Shown piece after piece: positions 8,991 through 17,980 of a stretch of DNA of 64,000 nucleotides. The notes under the pieces were generated by a model. It was not told the DNA's origin and searched no databases. It saw only the letters and a list, made by a program, of their open reading frames with translations. Both the position numbers and the translations under genes were made by a program. This DNA is from Streptomyces sp. NRRL F-6131. GTDB lineage: Bacteria > Actinomycetota > Actinomycetes > Streptomycetales > Streptomycetaceae. The stretch spans positions 62,001 through 126,000 of the forward strand of contig JOHN01000037.1 of the NCBI GenBank assembly GCA_000719695.1, read 5' to 3'. Position 1 is the stretch's first letter. Every line of letters starts with the position of its first letter.

Positions 8991-9774
8991 GGTCCCCACC
9001 AGGTGTGGTCGACGGCCCGAGGGCGGCAACGGACGTGCTGACGAGGCGTTGGGTCGAATAGTGGCCGCGACCGACCCATCTGCGTAGCCTGTGACTTTCC
9101 CGAGCTGCGACAGGACCTGGTGCGCTGGGCGGTCGACGACACCCTGCAGGCGGACGACCAGGACGTGGGTCTTGCGGGTATCGAGGCGAGCCCTGCCGCG
9201 GACCGGGATACCGTAAGGCCGGTACCGCGCCACGCTTCACTGGCTACATCACAGTTCAGGGGTTGTGGGGGTGGTGTGCCCGGGCAGGGGACCGCGGACG
9301 GCGCAGAACTCGCAGTCCCAGTTGGTCATGGAGTTGGCCGGCCCCCTTGTGCCGCGAGGGCGGCATCCTTTGAACATGAGCCAGCAGCTGATCAGTTCGA
9401 GCCGATAGCTTCGTTCCGATCCTGTCTGCCACCGTGTGCCAACGATGATCGCTCTGGCATCACCGAGAGCGACGGCACCGGCCGGTCGGTCAGGGTGCGG
9501 GCGATCAGAGCAGGAAAGGTGTGGTCGAAGTCGCCGGGGCCTGCGTGCTCAACTACGAGGAGTCCAAGACGGGCAGCACATCGACTACACCAACCCCCGG
9601 TGGGGCCGAACGGCAGAGACCAGGACGCTGGCCCGGGTTGCCGCGCTGAACAGCATGGCCTTCACCTGGAGGATCGGCACGGTGTTGGTGCTGACAAGGG
9701 CGATGCTCCGACGGCAGGCCCCGGTGGACCCGCGCCTGCCAGCGTTGCGAGCCTCGGATCCGAGTACCCGGAGG
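8991..9774. other. Gap without a recognisable gene
   Basis: Short open frames occur on both strands. One of 84 codons on the minus strand (8979-9233) reads RLDTRKTHVLVVRLQGVVDR, but I cannot assign it and see no ribosome site. I see no RNA gene, array or clear repeat here. Confidence 0.35.
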
Positions 9775-10716
9775 CTAGACCCCGCCTCCGTCGAGGTCAG
9801 GGGCCCTGTGCTCGTAGGGCCCGGTGACGGGCAACCCCTGGCGGAGGTGGTTCGAGAGGGCGCGGAAACGATCGCGCTCCTCGGCCGGGTCAGCGGGCAG
9901 CGGCAGTCGGAGAGCCGTCAACAGGTCGAACCTGTGCAGGTTCACGGCCGCGTTGACCAGACGGCCGTAGCCCTCGGCGGCGCCGATCGCGCTCCGGTAG
10001 GTGAGGACGGACGCGAGCAGGAACGCCACAGCCAGGAGCGTCCACCGGCTGGGCGGGAGGATGACCGCCGAGAGGCCGCCCATCAGGGCGAGTGCCGCGG
10101 CCATCCGACAAGTGGTGTCCAGCTGGTCACGGGCGTCGTCCACGAGCGTCGCCGTCGACTCGGGGAGGAGCGTGTACAGCTCCGGCCAGGCGGCCACCGC
10201 GTCGAGGCCGTAGGTGTCGGCGGGCCTGTCCTCGGCCGCGCGGAGTGTGTTCCCGAGACCGGTCGGCATGAGCCGGTCCGGCGAACGCGGCAGCCTGGCC
10301 AGGCGGGCAGCGGCCGTGGCCATTGCCGGCAGGTCTCCGGGGCGGGGGTCGACTCTCTGCTGCAGTGCGTCCAGTCGCTCCCAGCGCCGCCGCCAGCGGG
10401 CGACGAGCGGACGCCCCAGGACCGCGCCCGGGCCCCGCATCAGCGGATAGCCCTCCAGCCAGCGGACCAGCTGCCGCTGGAGCGGCTGCAGGACGAGTGC
10501 CGCGACGGTCACGCCCAGGGACAGCAGGACCCACTCACCGGGCACGAGCGACTCGAGCGAGCCGACCAGCCGCTCCCTGCTGGGCATGTGCGAGGGCGCG
10601 CCGGAGGCGAGCTCCGCCAGCACGGTGAGCAGGACGGCCAGCGTGGGGAGGGTGCCGGTGATCGAGAAGCGGCGTCCGTGGTCCTGGAGCAGGCCGGGCG
10701 GCATGATGCCGCTCAT
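9775..10716 (-). CDS. Membrane protein in the CHAT operon
   Basis: 313 residues starting MSGIMPPGLLQDHGRRFSIT. Hydrophobic segments: residues about 22-42 (TLPTLAVLLTVLAELASG), about 60-80 (WVLLSLGVTVAALVLQPLQR), and a hairpin of two spans further on (MAAALALMGGLSAVILPPSR and LLAVAFLLASVLTYRSAIGA). The C-terminus has VNLHRFDLLTALRLPLP, a motif I have seen in other Streptomyces membrane proteins but cannot name. The start overlaps the stop of the Cys-rich gene by four bases (ATGA), so all three genes of the operon are translationally coupled. As the only membrane component beside a caspase-like protease, it is a candidate effector or anchor; that role is inference. Confidence 0.65.
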   Translation of the reverse strand: MSGIMPPGLLQDHGRRFSITGTLPTLAVLLTVLAELASGAPSHMPSRERLVGSLESLVPGEWVLLSLGVTVAALVLQPLQRQLVRWLEGYPLMRGPGAVLGRPLVARWRRRWERLDALQQRVDPRPGDLPAMATAAARLARLPRSPDRLMPTGLGNTLRAAEDRPADTYGLDAVAAWPELYTLLPESTATLVDDARDQLDTTCRMAAALALMGGLSAVILPPSRWTLLAVAFLLASVLTYRSAIGAAEGYGRLVNAAVNLHRFDLLTALRLPLPADPAEERDRFRALSNHLRQGLPVTGPYEHRAPDLDGGGV

Positions 10717-11120
10717 CCGACCACCGCCAGGGTCCGTTCGGGATGCGCCGGGCAGCGAAGCGCCCGGAGCGGATGGAGGATCAGCGCGAGACGGTAGGGG
10801 CAGTCCGCCGCGGGGCAGCACATGGTGATCATTTCGTAGCGCACGTCACCCGGCAGGGCCGCGTGGTCGGAGGCCCCGAAGTCGCGCGTGCTCAACGCGG
10901 GCGGCGGAAGGCTGTAGGCGTCCCGGCGATGGAGCAGGCCGAGCGGTTTCACGCCGGCGAGGACCGTCACCGCCGGACGGTCGTCGTCCGCGTCGAAGTA
11001 GCGCAGGACGGCGGCCAGCACACGTGTCGCGTCCCGGTCGTCGTCCAGCAGGACTCCGGGGTGCGGGTTGGGCCGCGGCAGGGGCCGCAGCAGCGCGGTG
11101 ATCTCCGCGACGTCGGTCAT
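10713..11120 (-). CDS. Small Cys-rich protein in the CHAT operon
   Basis: 135 residues. The N-terminal half (MTDVAEITALLRPLPRPNPH, ..VLLDDDRDATRVLAAVLRYF) is mixed helix and strand. The C-terminal part carries ITMCCPAADCPYRLALILHP and LRCPAHPERTLAVVG; the spaced Cys and His (CCPxxxC ... CPxH) could form a zinc site. It overlaps the CHAT gene by four bases upstream and the membrane-protein gene by four bases downstream. I do not recognise the family. Small proteins between CHAT-TPR proteases and a third component have been described computationally in conflict systems (CATRA-type), but I cannot confirm membership here. Confidence 0.6.
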   Translation of the reverse strand: MTDVAEITALLRPLPRPNPHPGVLLDDDRDATRVLAAVLRYFDADDDRPAVTVLAGVKPLGLLHRRDAYSLPPPALSTRDFGASDHAALPGDVRYEMITMCCPAADCPYRLALILHPLRALRCPAHPERTLAVVG

Positions 11121-14100
11121 CGGTGCTCCCTCACGAGCTGGTCGAGTCGGACCGGTCCCGGGTCCCCCTGGCAGACGAACGCTGCCCAGTAGACGGGGTG
11201 CGGGTACTTGAGGCGCTGCGCGTGCCGGGCCGCGGTCAGCGCCTCCAGCACGCCCGCGCCGGCCATGAGCCGGACGTAGAACTCCTCCATCAGCTCGCGC
11301 GTCTGCTTGTCGGGCACCTTCCACAGGCTCATCACCAGGCTCCGGGCGCCGGCGAGCGAGACCCCCCGCCGCATCCCGAACACCCCGTCGCCGGTGCGGG
11401 TCTCGCCGACTGCGGTGTCGCACGCCGAGAGCACGACCAGCCTGGTCGCGCCCAGGTCGGTGGCCGCCAGGTCGGCTGCGGTGACCACGCCGTTTCCCGC
11501 TGCGGGCGGCGGCTCCCCTCCGGCGAGCCACGTGTTCGCCCCGGCCAGTGCCAGGCCCGACCGCAGCATCGGATCGTCCAGCCCCTCACCGGACAGGCGC
11601 CGGAACGGGCCGGCCGGCTCGGCTGTGAAGTCGATCGGGGTGGCCAGGACCCCGTCGAGCGTCATCATCCGTCGCCCGGGGGCGGTCGGCCGCAGGACGT
11701 CCCCGGCCCGGGTCTCGGCTGGATCCACCGGCTCTGGCTGGACGGCCGGCAGGAAGAACCCGTGGGTGGCGATGTGGAGCACCGCCGGGCCGCGCGCCCC
11801 CGTGACGCTGTGCTTCACCGCGTCGCCGCCCAGCAGGGGCGCCACGCCGAGCAGCCCAGCCACGTGCTCGGCCTCGGCGCGGGCGGCCGGCAGTCCGCCG
11901 AAGGCGAGTTCGACGCCCTGCGGCGGCCGGTCGGCCGAGGCGCTAAGGTCGAGGTCCGGATCGGCCACGACGAGCGACGGGCCGGCGGGGGCCAGGGGCG
12001 CGCCGAGACGCAGGACGTCCCGCGCCGTCGGCAGGTAGCTGACGGCGTACTCGTCCATGACCAGGCGGTCATCGCCGAGCGGGACGGCCTCGAACGGGAG
12101 CCGGTTCAGTTCGCCGTCCGGAGCGATCAGGACGGCGCGCACACCCGCGAGCCGTGGCAGCAGCGGCTCGACGACCGCCTCCCGGAGCGCGGACAGGACG
12201 GTGGCGTCGGTTGCCCTCAGCCCGCTGAAGGCTGCGACCGCGTCGACGGCCAGGGCGTCGATCGGATCGGCCGCACCGAGTGGGACGAGCACGGGGTCCG
12301 CGTCCCGGCGCAGGACGAGGGCCGCGTACCGGTGTTCGCCGACGAGGGCGTTCGTCCGGTCGTCGGCCGCGTAGTCGTACGAGGCGTAGCGCCGCAGGTC
12401 GACCAAGGCGCTGTCGGACGGCAGCGCCTCCGCGATCCGACGCCATGACAGCGTGAACACCTCGCCGTCGCATCCGCCAAGGACTCGGGCCGAGATCTCG
12501 GATTCGATGGCCTCCAGACGAAACCGGTCCGCGACCAGGCCCTCCGCGTGGTCGCGCTCCATGCCGGCGGGCGGACCGGCCAGCATCCTGCTCCCGATGG
12601 CGGCCTCCAGGCCCGCGGCGTCGCGCCGGAGTTCGTCGAGCCGGGGGTCGTCGAGCCGGGGGTCGTCGAGCAGCGGGGCGGCGCTGGCCCACGACCCGAT
12701 CTCGCGCCGGACCAGGCCGGCCGTGGTCGCGAGCCCGGTGCGGCTCAGCAGGACATCGGCCGCCAGCTCCGCGACCGCGGGATCCCCCGCACAGGAGGAG
12801 ACGGCGATGTCCAGCAACTGGTGCGCCCGGTGCTGGGCGCGCGAGGCCTCCGCAAGCCACTCACGCTGCGAACCGGTTCGCAGTACCGACCACAGCCGGG
12901 CGTCCTCGACGGCGAGTCCCTCCCGGAACGCCGAGACCGCCGAGGCGGCGTCACCCAGTGCCAGCCGCACTTCCGCGAGGTTGAAGAAGATGTCCGCGAG
13001 ACCGGACCGCTCGCCCTCGTCCGCCCGAACCGCATCCACCGCCCGCTGGTAGAGGGCAGCCGCCTCACCGTCCCGGTGCGCCTTGAAGGCCACCCGACCG
13101 CGGTTGTTCAGCAGCGACCCGTGCTGCTGCGGCGGGGTCTCCTCCGTCACGAGCCCGGCCGCCTCGGCCAGAAGCGCTCCGGCCTCGTCGAGACGCCCCT
13201 CCTGCTCCCGCAGGGCACCGAGGTTGGAAAGGATCCGGAGCCTGAGCTGCGGGAGCCGTTCGGGGAGTCCCTCCAGGATCCCGAGCGCGTGCTCGTAGTG
13301 CTGCTCCGCGGCGCCGAGCACGCCCCGCGCCTGGTAGGTGTGGCCGAGCGCCGCGACCGCCTCGGCGACCGACTGCCGCCTCCCGACGGCCGAGTACAGG
13401 CCGATCGCCTCCTGGAACGCCCGCTCCGAGCCGAGACTGTCGCCTCGGTCACGGTGGACGACACCGAGGGAGAAGAGCGCGTCCGCCACGGCCGCCGCGT
13501 CCGTCGTCGAGGTGAGCCACACCGGCTCGCCGGGGGATTCGAGGCTCAGGCTGGTGAGCCGGGAAGCCCGTTCGAGGTGGTGCGCGGCCCCGGGCGCGTC
13601 GGAGAAAGCCAGCAGTAGCCGCCCGAGCCGAAGGTGCGCCGCGATGCGCAGCGGGCGGCCGTCAGCGAGGTGCTCCGCCCACGCCACGGCGCTGCTCCAG
13701 TGCCGTACGGCCGCGTCGCCCTCACCGAGGTGCGCGGACAACTCGCCCAGCACGTAGTGGGCCGCGGCACGTTGGGAGGAGTCCTCGGCGTCGTGCGGGC
13801 CGTCCCCGGGCAGGCCGCCGGCCACTTCCTCGTACAGGGCCCGGGCCGCGTCGACGGCGCCCGCCGCGAGCTCCAGGCGTGCCGAGTCGTTCAGCGCCAG
13901 CACGAGGTCCGGGTGACGTCCGGGCAAGTATCCGCGCCGCGCCCGGAGGACGTACTCCGCCATCTGCCGGGCCAGGTCGTCCTGCCCGACCCGCTCGGCG
14001 AAGAGCATGATCGTGGTTGCCCGCTCCACGATCGGCGGACCGTCGCCCTGGACGACCCGCAGGAAGGCCCACATGGTGCGGGCGAGCGACAGTACCGCGC

Positions 14101-14284
14101 CGAGCTCACCCGCGCGGAAGCCGGCGAATATCAAGTCGTCCGCGGCGGTGAGGAGCTCGACGTCGGGTGCACGCCTCAGCCGCTCCTCCAGAACCGCCGC
14201 CGCCCGTGCGAGGTCCCCTTCGGCCCTGAACGCCGCAGCGTCGTCCAGCACCCGCTGCTTCTCCCGAGCATCGTCCGCGCCCAC
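11117..14284 (-). CDS. TPR-CHAT caspase-like protease
   Basis: 1055 residues. The first ~550 are tandem TPR-like helices (ALFSLGVVHRDRGDSLGSER, ALGHTYQARGVLGAAEQHYE, SLLNNRGRVAFKAHRDGEAA). The C-terminal ~400 form a CHAT domain, the caspase-like fold of separase relatives: the catalytic His is in VLHIATHGFFLP (near residue 838) and the catalytic Cys in LVVLSACDTAVGE (near 955), followed by GARSLVMSLWKVPD and a final YWAAFVCQGDPGP. Both catalytic residues are intact. GTG 14284 is preceded by GAGGGGGGA. It heads a three-gene overlapping operon. Such proteases cut a partner on sensing a signal through the TPRs; the target here is unknown, with the two downstream proteins as candidates. Confidence 0.88.
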   Translation of the reverse strand: MGADDAREKQRVLDDAAAFRAEGDLARAAAVLEERLRRAPDVELLTAADDLIFAGFRAGELGAVLSLARTMWAFLRVVQGDGPPIVERATTIMLFAERVGQDDLARQMAEYVLRARRGYLPGRHPDLVLALNDSARLELAAGAVDAARALYEEVAGGLPGDGPHDAEDSSQRAAAHYVLGELSAHLGEGDAAVRHWSSAVAWAEHLADGRPLRIAAHLRLGRLLLAFSDAPGAAHHLERASRLTSLSLESPGEPVWLTSTTDAAAVADALFSLGVVHRDRGDSLGSERAFQEAIGLYSAVGRRQSVAEAVAALGHTYQARGVLGAAEQHYEHALGILEGLPERLPQLRLRILSNLGALREQEGRLDEAGALLAEAAGLVTEETPPQQHGSLLNNRGRVAFKAHRDGEAAALYQRAVDAVRADEGERSGLADIFFNLAEVRLALGDAASAVSAFREGLAVEDARLWSVLRTGSQREWLAEASRAQHRAHQLLDIAVSSCAGDPAVAELAADVLLSRTGLATTAGLVRREIGSWASAAPLLDDPRLDDPRLDELRRDAAGLEAAIGSRMLAGPPAGMERDHAEGLVADRFRLEAIESEISARVLGGCDGEVFTLSWRRIAEALPSDSALVDLRRYASYDYAADDRTNALVGEHRYAALVLRRDADPVLVPLGAADPIDALAVDAVAAFSGLRATDATVLSALREAVVEPLLPRLAGVRAVLIAPDGELNRLPFEAVPLGDDRLVMDEYAVSYLPTARDVLRLGAPLAPAGPSLVVADPDLDLSASADRPPQGVELAFGGLPAARAEAEHVAGLLGVAPLLGGDAVKHSVTGARGPAVLHIATHGFFLPAVQPEPVDPAETRAGDVLRPTAPGRRMMTLDGVLATPIDFTAEPAGPFRRLSGEGLDDPMLRSGLALAGANTWLAGGEPPPAAGNGVVTAADLAATDLGATRLVVLSACDTAVGETRTGDGVFGMRRGVSLAGARSLVMSLWKVPDKQTRELMEEFYVRLMAGAGVLEALTAARHAQRLKYPHPVYWAAFVCQGDPGPVRLDQLVREHR

Positions 14285-14708
14285 CGCGTCCCCCCTCGCC
14301 GGTAGAACTCCTGCGGCACCTGGAGCCCCCTGGCAACGAGGCTAGAGGAGATCCGACGAACCGTCAGCCGTTCGTGACCCCTCAGCCGCTGGCGGTCCTG
14401 CGCGCGGTGATCTCGTCCGCCGCACACGCACCCGGAGCGGCCGCTCCCCTCCGGCCCCAGGAGCTCGACGACTGCGAACTCGCCGTCGCGTGACTGGCAC
14501 CTGCGTTCCGACCAGCGGCCGGCCTGATCACCGCAGCAAAGTCTGCACGCTCGACCGCCAAGTACCGGGCCCGAGGCCGAACGACTCCACCCCGGGCCCG
14601 TCGAACGGCGCGTGCCGGTCCGCTGCGCGCGCCCTCACGCCCTTGACGCACCGTCACCTGGGGGGCGTCGTGCAAAACCGCGCAACCGACTTGGTACGGG
14701 AGGGCATC
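14285..14708. other. Upstream region of the CHAT operon and following gap
   Basis: The CHAT promoter should lie just above 14290 (minus strand). The remainder shows no recognisable gene; short frames such as the one ending RPQELDDCELAVA at about 14492 could be a gene tail but are too short to name. Confidence 0.35.
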
Positions 14709-14843
14709 ATGACGCTACGGTTCGCCGGGGTGGACTCCAACACCGGCAAGGACGAGAGCCCGATGATGTGGGTCGACGACGAGCAGAGGGAACTGGTCGT
14801 CCATGGCCTCAGGCCCGGCGCCGAGCTCACTCGGACCACGTGA
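14709..14843 (+). pseudogene. Truncated small regulatory-partner gene
   Basis: A GGGAGG ribosome site precedes ATG 14709. The protein MTLRFAGVDSNTGKDESPMM then WVDDEQRELVVHGLRPGAEL resembles the start of ~90-residue Streptomyces proteins that accompany XRE-type regulators (pattern GIDPNT..G..P.V.VDE....LV.QGL). It stops after 44 residues, where similarity to an IS630-type transposase on the other strand begins. The gene was probably cut by that insertion. Confidence 0.45.
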
Positions 14844-15083
14844 TGCCAGTGCGTCGACCCCGCCCTCCCGCCACAACTGGTGCCCCTGGCAGGCCGACTT
14901 CGGGCTCACCCGCGGCTGACGCGCGACCTCCGACGGCTTGATCTTCCGCTCGAACAGTTCGGCCGCCTGAACCCGGACCGCCTGTCGGCGCTCACGTCCA
15001 GCAGGGGTCGTCCGCGCCCATCCGCATATCTCACACACCACCGGATACCGCCACCGCTTCAGACCCATCAGGAACTTCACCAA
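14838..15083 (-). mobile_element. IS630-type transposase N-terminal fragment
   Basis: Reading leftward: RERRQAVRVQAAELFERKIK, then PSEVARQPRVSPKSACQGHQ and LWREGGVDALASRGPS. This is the N-terminal helix-turn-helix of IS630-family transposases of Streptomyces (R..AA.LFE.GI...EVA..L.VS.KS....L.LWR.GG..AL.S.GP). No DDE domain follows, so it is a 5' stump. Its inner end coincides with the premature end of the gene at 14709. Confidence 0.6.
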
Positions 15084-15098
15084 GGTTCACCCTGACGA

Positions 15099-15599
15099 GC
15101 CGAAGTCAGTAACAGCGCGGTGAACACGGTGGTTGTCACCGTTTCGGCGCGCTACCTGTCACCTGCGGCCGATGCTCCGGGACGCGCCTGCACCACCAAG
15201 TAGTCCGCGCGGCTGGATTGGCCCAGACAGTGCGTCAGCGGGACTGAGGCAGTCCGCCCGCCGATTGCCCAACCTGGCCCGTGCGCAGCGCAGGCGGGCA
15301 CGGTGGCCTGGCGTGGAGTCACGCCTCGGTCGCGGCGGATTCCGCCTCCGGGTGCCCCGTTCCGCTGGGCCTCGTTATATCGGAGCAGGGGTGCTTCTGT
15401 CCGGGGCTTCGATCTTCCCGCCCCCGGCGGCGCGCAGGTGGGTCAGGGTTGGTCTGCTCGTGACTGGCGACAAGTCTGGCTGCTGTCCGAAGCGTCACCC
15501 GGACAGCGGTCACTTCGGGCCTGGGCCCTGTAGTAGACAAGATCGCCAACAGTGGCGCCGCATGCAGTGGCGCCCTCCCTTCCATCTGCAGGAGGACCC
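15099..15599. other. Gap holding a repeated GTTGTCACC...CTGTCAC motif
   Basis: No gene is visible. At 15132-15162 the sequence GTTGTCACCGTTTCGGCGCG followed by CTACCTGTCAC matches a motif seen again at 16693, 18146, 18199 and (inverted) near 22345, probably an insertion-sequence end. The promoter of the gene at 15600 must lie at the right side. Confidence 0.4.
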
Positions 15600-16262
15600 A
15601 TGGCGTCGGCCCAGGAATGGACCCTGAAGAACGGCAAGGCGCGGGTGTTTCCCGCGAACAACAGTACCCTCGTCAAGCCGCTCATTCTCGCCGCCCAGGG
15701 CAAGGGCCCCGCAGACCTCATCACGCCCGAGGCCCGCGCCGAGGGCACGAAACCGACGGACCTCGCCGCGTTCGAGGCCGGCGTCGACGACCCCTCGTAC
15801 TCGTTCCTCGGGGAACTGCGCGCACGCGGCTACGACCTCATCCTGATCGGCTACGACAAAGGCGTGACCCGGCTCGCCGACCAGTCACAGGCGGTGATCG
15901 GAGCCATCCACCAGGCGGCCTACGAGGTGGACGGCGACGGCCTGCTGACCGTGGGCGGCATCGGCCGGGGCGCCCTGGTGGCCCGTCACGCCCTCGCGAA
16001 GATGGAAACGGAGCGCCAGGACCACAGGACCCAGACCTACTTCTCCTACAACGGCACCGCGCCCGTCGAGGAGGAGAGCACCGACCTGCAGCGACTGGGC
16101 GGCTGGCCACAGCGGCCCATCAAGCTCAAGCTGGTCAGCGGCGACTTCACCAGCCGGCTGAACGACGACGACTTCGACGAGAACACCCTCGGCGCCGCCA
16201 ACACGGGGAAGTCGCTGATCACCAAGGAGCTCGGCTCCTGGCTCCTGAACAAGCCGAACTGA
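15600..16262 (+). CDS. Alpha/beta-hydrolase-like protein lacking the serine nucleophile
   Basis: 220 residues after a GGAGGA site. The fold is suggested by KPLILAAQGKGP (first strand), FLGELRARGYDLILIGYDKG (strand and turn), ADQSQAVIGAIHQAAYEVDG (helix) and LLTVGGIGRGALVARHALAK, where the nucleophile elbow GxSxG should be. Lipase-like and PGAP1-like proteins have G.SMGG..SRYAL; here it is GGIGRGALVARHAL, so Ser is replaced by Gly. The protein therefore probably binds rather than cleaves, or the family uses another chemistry. A strong terminator follows at 16324. There is no signal peptide. The role is unknown. Confidence 0.55.
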   Translation: MASAQEWTLKNGKARVFPANNSTLVKPLILAAQGKGPADLITPEARAEGTKPTDLAAFEAGVDDPSYSFLGELRARGYDLILIGYDKGVTRLADQSQAVIGAIHQAAYEVDGDGLLTVGGIGRGALVARHALAKMETERQDHRTQTYFSYNGTAPVEEESTDLQRLGGWPQRPIKLKLVSGDFTSRLNDDDFDENTLGAANTGKSLITKELGSWLLNKPN

Positions 16263-16323
16263 GCAGCGACAGCCGTCTGTCGCGTCGCGGGCAACCAGTC
16301 CGCTCGGCGGGCAGTTATATCGC

Positions 16324-16363
16324 GAAGGGCGGGCCGACAACCCAGGTTATTGGCCCGCCCTTC
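16324..16363 (+). terminator. Strong terminator hairpin
   Basis: GAAGGGCGGGCC at 16324-16335 pairs perfectly with GGCCCGCCCTTC at 16352-16363 around a 16-base loop, 62 bases after the stop of the hydrolase-like gene. The flanking ATATCGC/GATAT extends the stem imperfectly. Confidence 0.75.
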
Positions 16364-16715
16364 GATATTCGTCGAAGCCACCCGCGAGCGGTGGTGCCCT
16401 GGGCCCGGGCCCAGGGCACACCCTGCTCCTGTTCACCGGACCGTTCACCAGCGTTCGACTTCCGCCCCGCCACTGCGGCCAGCCGACCGAGAGCGTCTAC
16501 CACCTGACCGCATCGGCCTGCCACGGCCGCCGCTGACCCACCCGTCGAGGTCACCGGCGGCCCGCCGTCCAGCGCGACAGCCAGTGACGATCTTCCCGAC
16601 AACGGCTTTCCCAAGATCCCCGACTGCGTCCGCCACGAGTTCCCATCAGATGACCGCGAGCGGGGCGGACTCCCAGCCACGGTCACGGTGACAGTTGTCT
16701 TGCTGAAGAGACACT

Positions 16716-16753
16716 TATCGCGCTTCGGCACAGTGGTGTGCCGAAGCGCGATA
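16716..16753. repeat. Perfect 17-bp hairpin inside an IS-end-like motif
   Basis: TATCGCGCTTCGGCACA at 16716-16732 and its exact complement at 16737-16753 are separated by GTGG. It interrupts the motif GTTGTC...GCGATACCTGTCACTAAC that recurs elsewhere in the window without the hairpin. Confidence 0.7.
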
Positions 16754-16793
16754 CCTGTCACTAACTGTTCCGTCTCGAGCGACCTGGCCCGTT

Positions 16794-17980
16794 TCTCAGC
16801 TGATCTGGTCCGATTCGCTCGGCGTCTCCATTGGTCTGGTCCGTGGACGGGGGGGCTGCGTTTGTCGAGATTCCGAGCCGCAACCACGGCGGCGGGGGCG
16901 CCGGCCACACTCCCCACATCAACATCCTGAAAATCCTCCGCATCCGTGCCACCGCCCTGGGCTGGACACTGGTCGAGGATCTTGGTGGGATCGGGGCGGT
17001 CACCGCCCGGTGACCGATTCCGCCGCAGCCGCCACATGTACCCGGCCCGCTGCCAGTGAAGGGCACCCCGTGTCAGAACAGACCGGCCGTGAAGGCCGCA
17101 GCGCGAAGGAGTCGAAGGCCTCCTACCTGCTGAGGCTGGAGGCGATACCCGACCGAACGGTTCTGGGCATCACCTGGCAGAACCGGACGAACGCCCGCGA
17201 GCGGGCAGCCGAACTCGATGCCTGGCTCGACGGCGACCCGCAGGTACGTCGGCACATTGCCTGGTGTGCCGACGGGACATCGAAGAAGTACCTGATGTGG
17301 GCTCACGAACCTGGTCGGCGCTACAACGGCGGGGAGCTGATCCGGGCGATCGCCGATGCCGCTGGGGTTCCGCTCCCTCCTGACGGCCGATCCACCACGT
17401 CCTTCGAGTCGACCGTCTACCTCCTCACTCCCGCCCACCCGCCCTACGTCGGCCGGACCATCGGCGAGTACGCCGACCACCTGGACTGTTCAGACCTCGA
17501 CAGGACTGCGGGCCGAGGCACCGGCGCTCTCCGCAGCTACCGCACGCTCTGCACGACGGTCGAGACCAACGAGCGGATCGGCGCGGACCGATGGGTCGAG
17601 CGGACGGTCGTCGAGGTGCATCGGGATCCGGACGCCGTGGCGGCCGTGCTGGGGCGCTGCCGAGACCTGTGTGAGAACCCCGACTGCGGCGGGATGCCCG
17701 CCGACGTGACCGGGGACGGCGACCCGCTCCTGGAGGTTGACCACGTCGAGGAGCTCGCGAGAGGTGGTCGCGACCACCCGGAGAACATGATCGCCCTCTG
17801 TCCGAACTGCCACGCGATGAAGACCCGCGGGAGCCGCGCCGATCAGCTGCGTGAAACCTTCCGGAACCTCGTCCGCACGGTCCACGCGGCGGCGCTTGCG
17901 CGGTCGCGCTGACCACGGGAGCTGCCCCACCCAGACTTGATAGGACTCGAAGCGACGTCACCGGACCAGATCATCTGAGA
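16794..17980. mobile_element. Putative mobile element: HNH gene between inverted repeats
   Basis: TCTCAGCTGATCTGGTCCG at 16794-16812 is matched in inverted orientation by 17962-17980 (18 of 19 bases). The only gene between them is the HNH endonuclease. Related half-copies lie just inside or outside each end (GTCTCCATTGGTCTGGTCC at 16824-16842, GTCTCGGTTGATCTGGTC at 18031-18048, CCAGATCATTTGAGAC at 18076-18091). Multiple related sites at both ends look like transposase-binding sites. No transposase is present inside, so mobilisation would need one in trans. I could not find a target duplication. Confidence 0.4.
17070..17912 (+). CDS. HNH endonuclease
   Basis: 280 residues from GTG 17070 (GAAGGG five bases upstream; a GTG at 17010 is in frame but has no ribosome site). 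The C-terminal domain is a zinc-bound HNH nuclease: CENPDCGG, then LLEVDHVEELARGGRDHPEN and MIALCPNCHAMKTRG. The D-H pair, the central N and the final H form the metal-binding catalytic site and the two CxxC pairs hold zinc; all are present. The first ~200 residues (SYLLRLEAIPDRTVLGITWQ, ..TSFESTVYLLTPAHPPY) are a separate domain I do not recognise, probably for DNA recognition as in McrA-like restriction enzymes. It is the sole gene between the inverted repeats at 16794 and 17962, so it may be cargo of a mobile element or a solitary modification-dependent restriction enzyme. Confidence 0.8.
   Translation: MSEQTGREGRSAKESKASYLLRLEAIPDRTVLGITWQNRTNARERAAELDAWLDGDPQVRRHIAWCADGTSKKYLMWAHEPGRRYNGGELIRAIADAAGVPLPPDGRSTTSFESTVYLLTPAHPPYVGRTIGEYADHLDCSDLDRTAGRGTGALRSYRTLCTTVETNERIGADRWVERTVVEVHRDPDAVAAVLGRCRDLCENPDCGGMPADVTGDGDPLLEVDHVEELARGGRDHPENMIALCPNCHAMKTRGSRADQLRETFRNLVRTVHAAALARSR

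Noticed and set aside
9436..10797. Long plus-strand open frame of 453 codons
   Set aside because: Antisense shadow of the membrane-protein and Cys-rich genes; no ribosome site or known motif.
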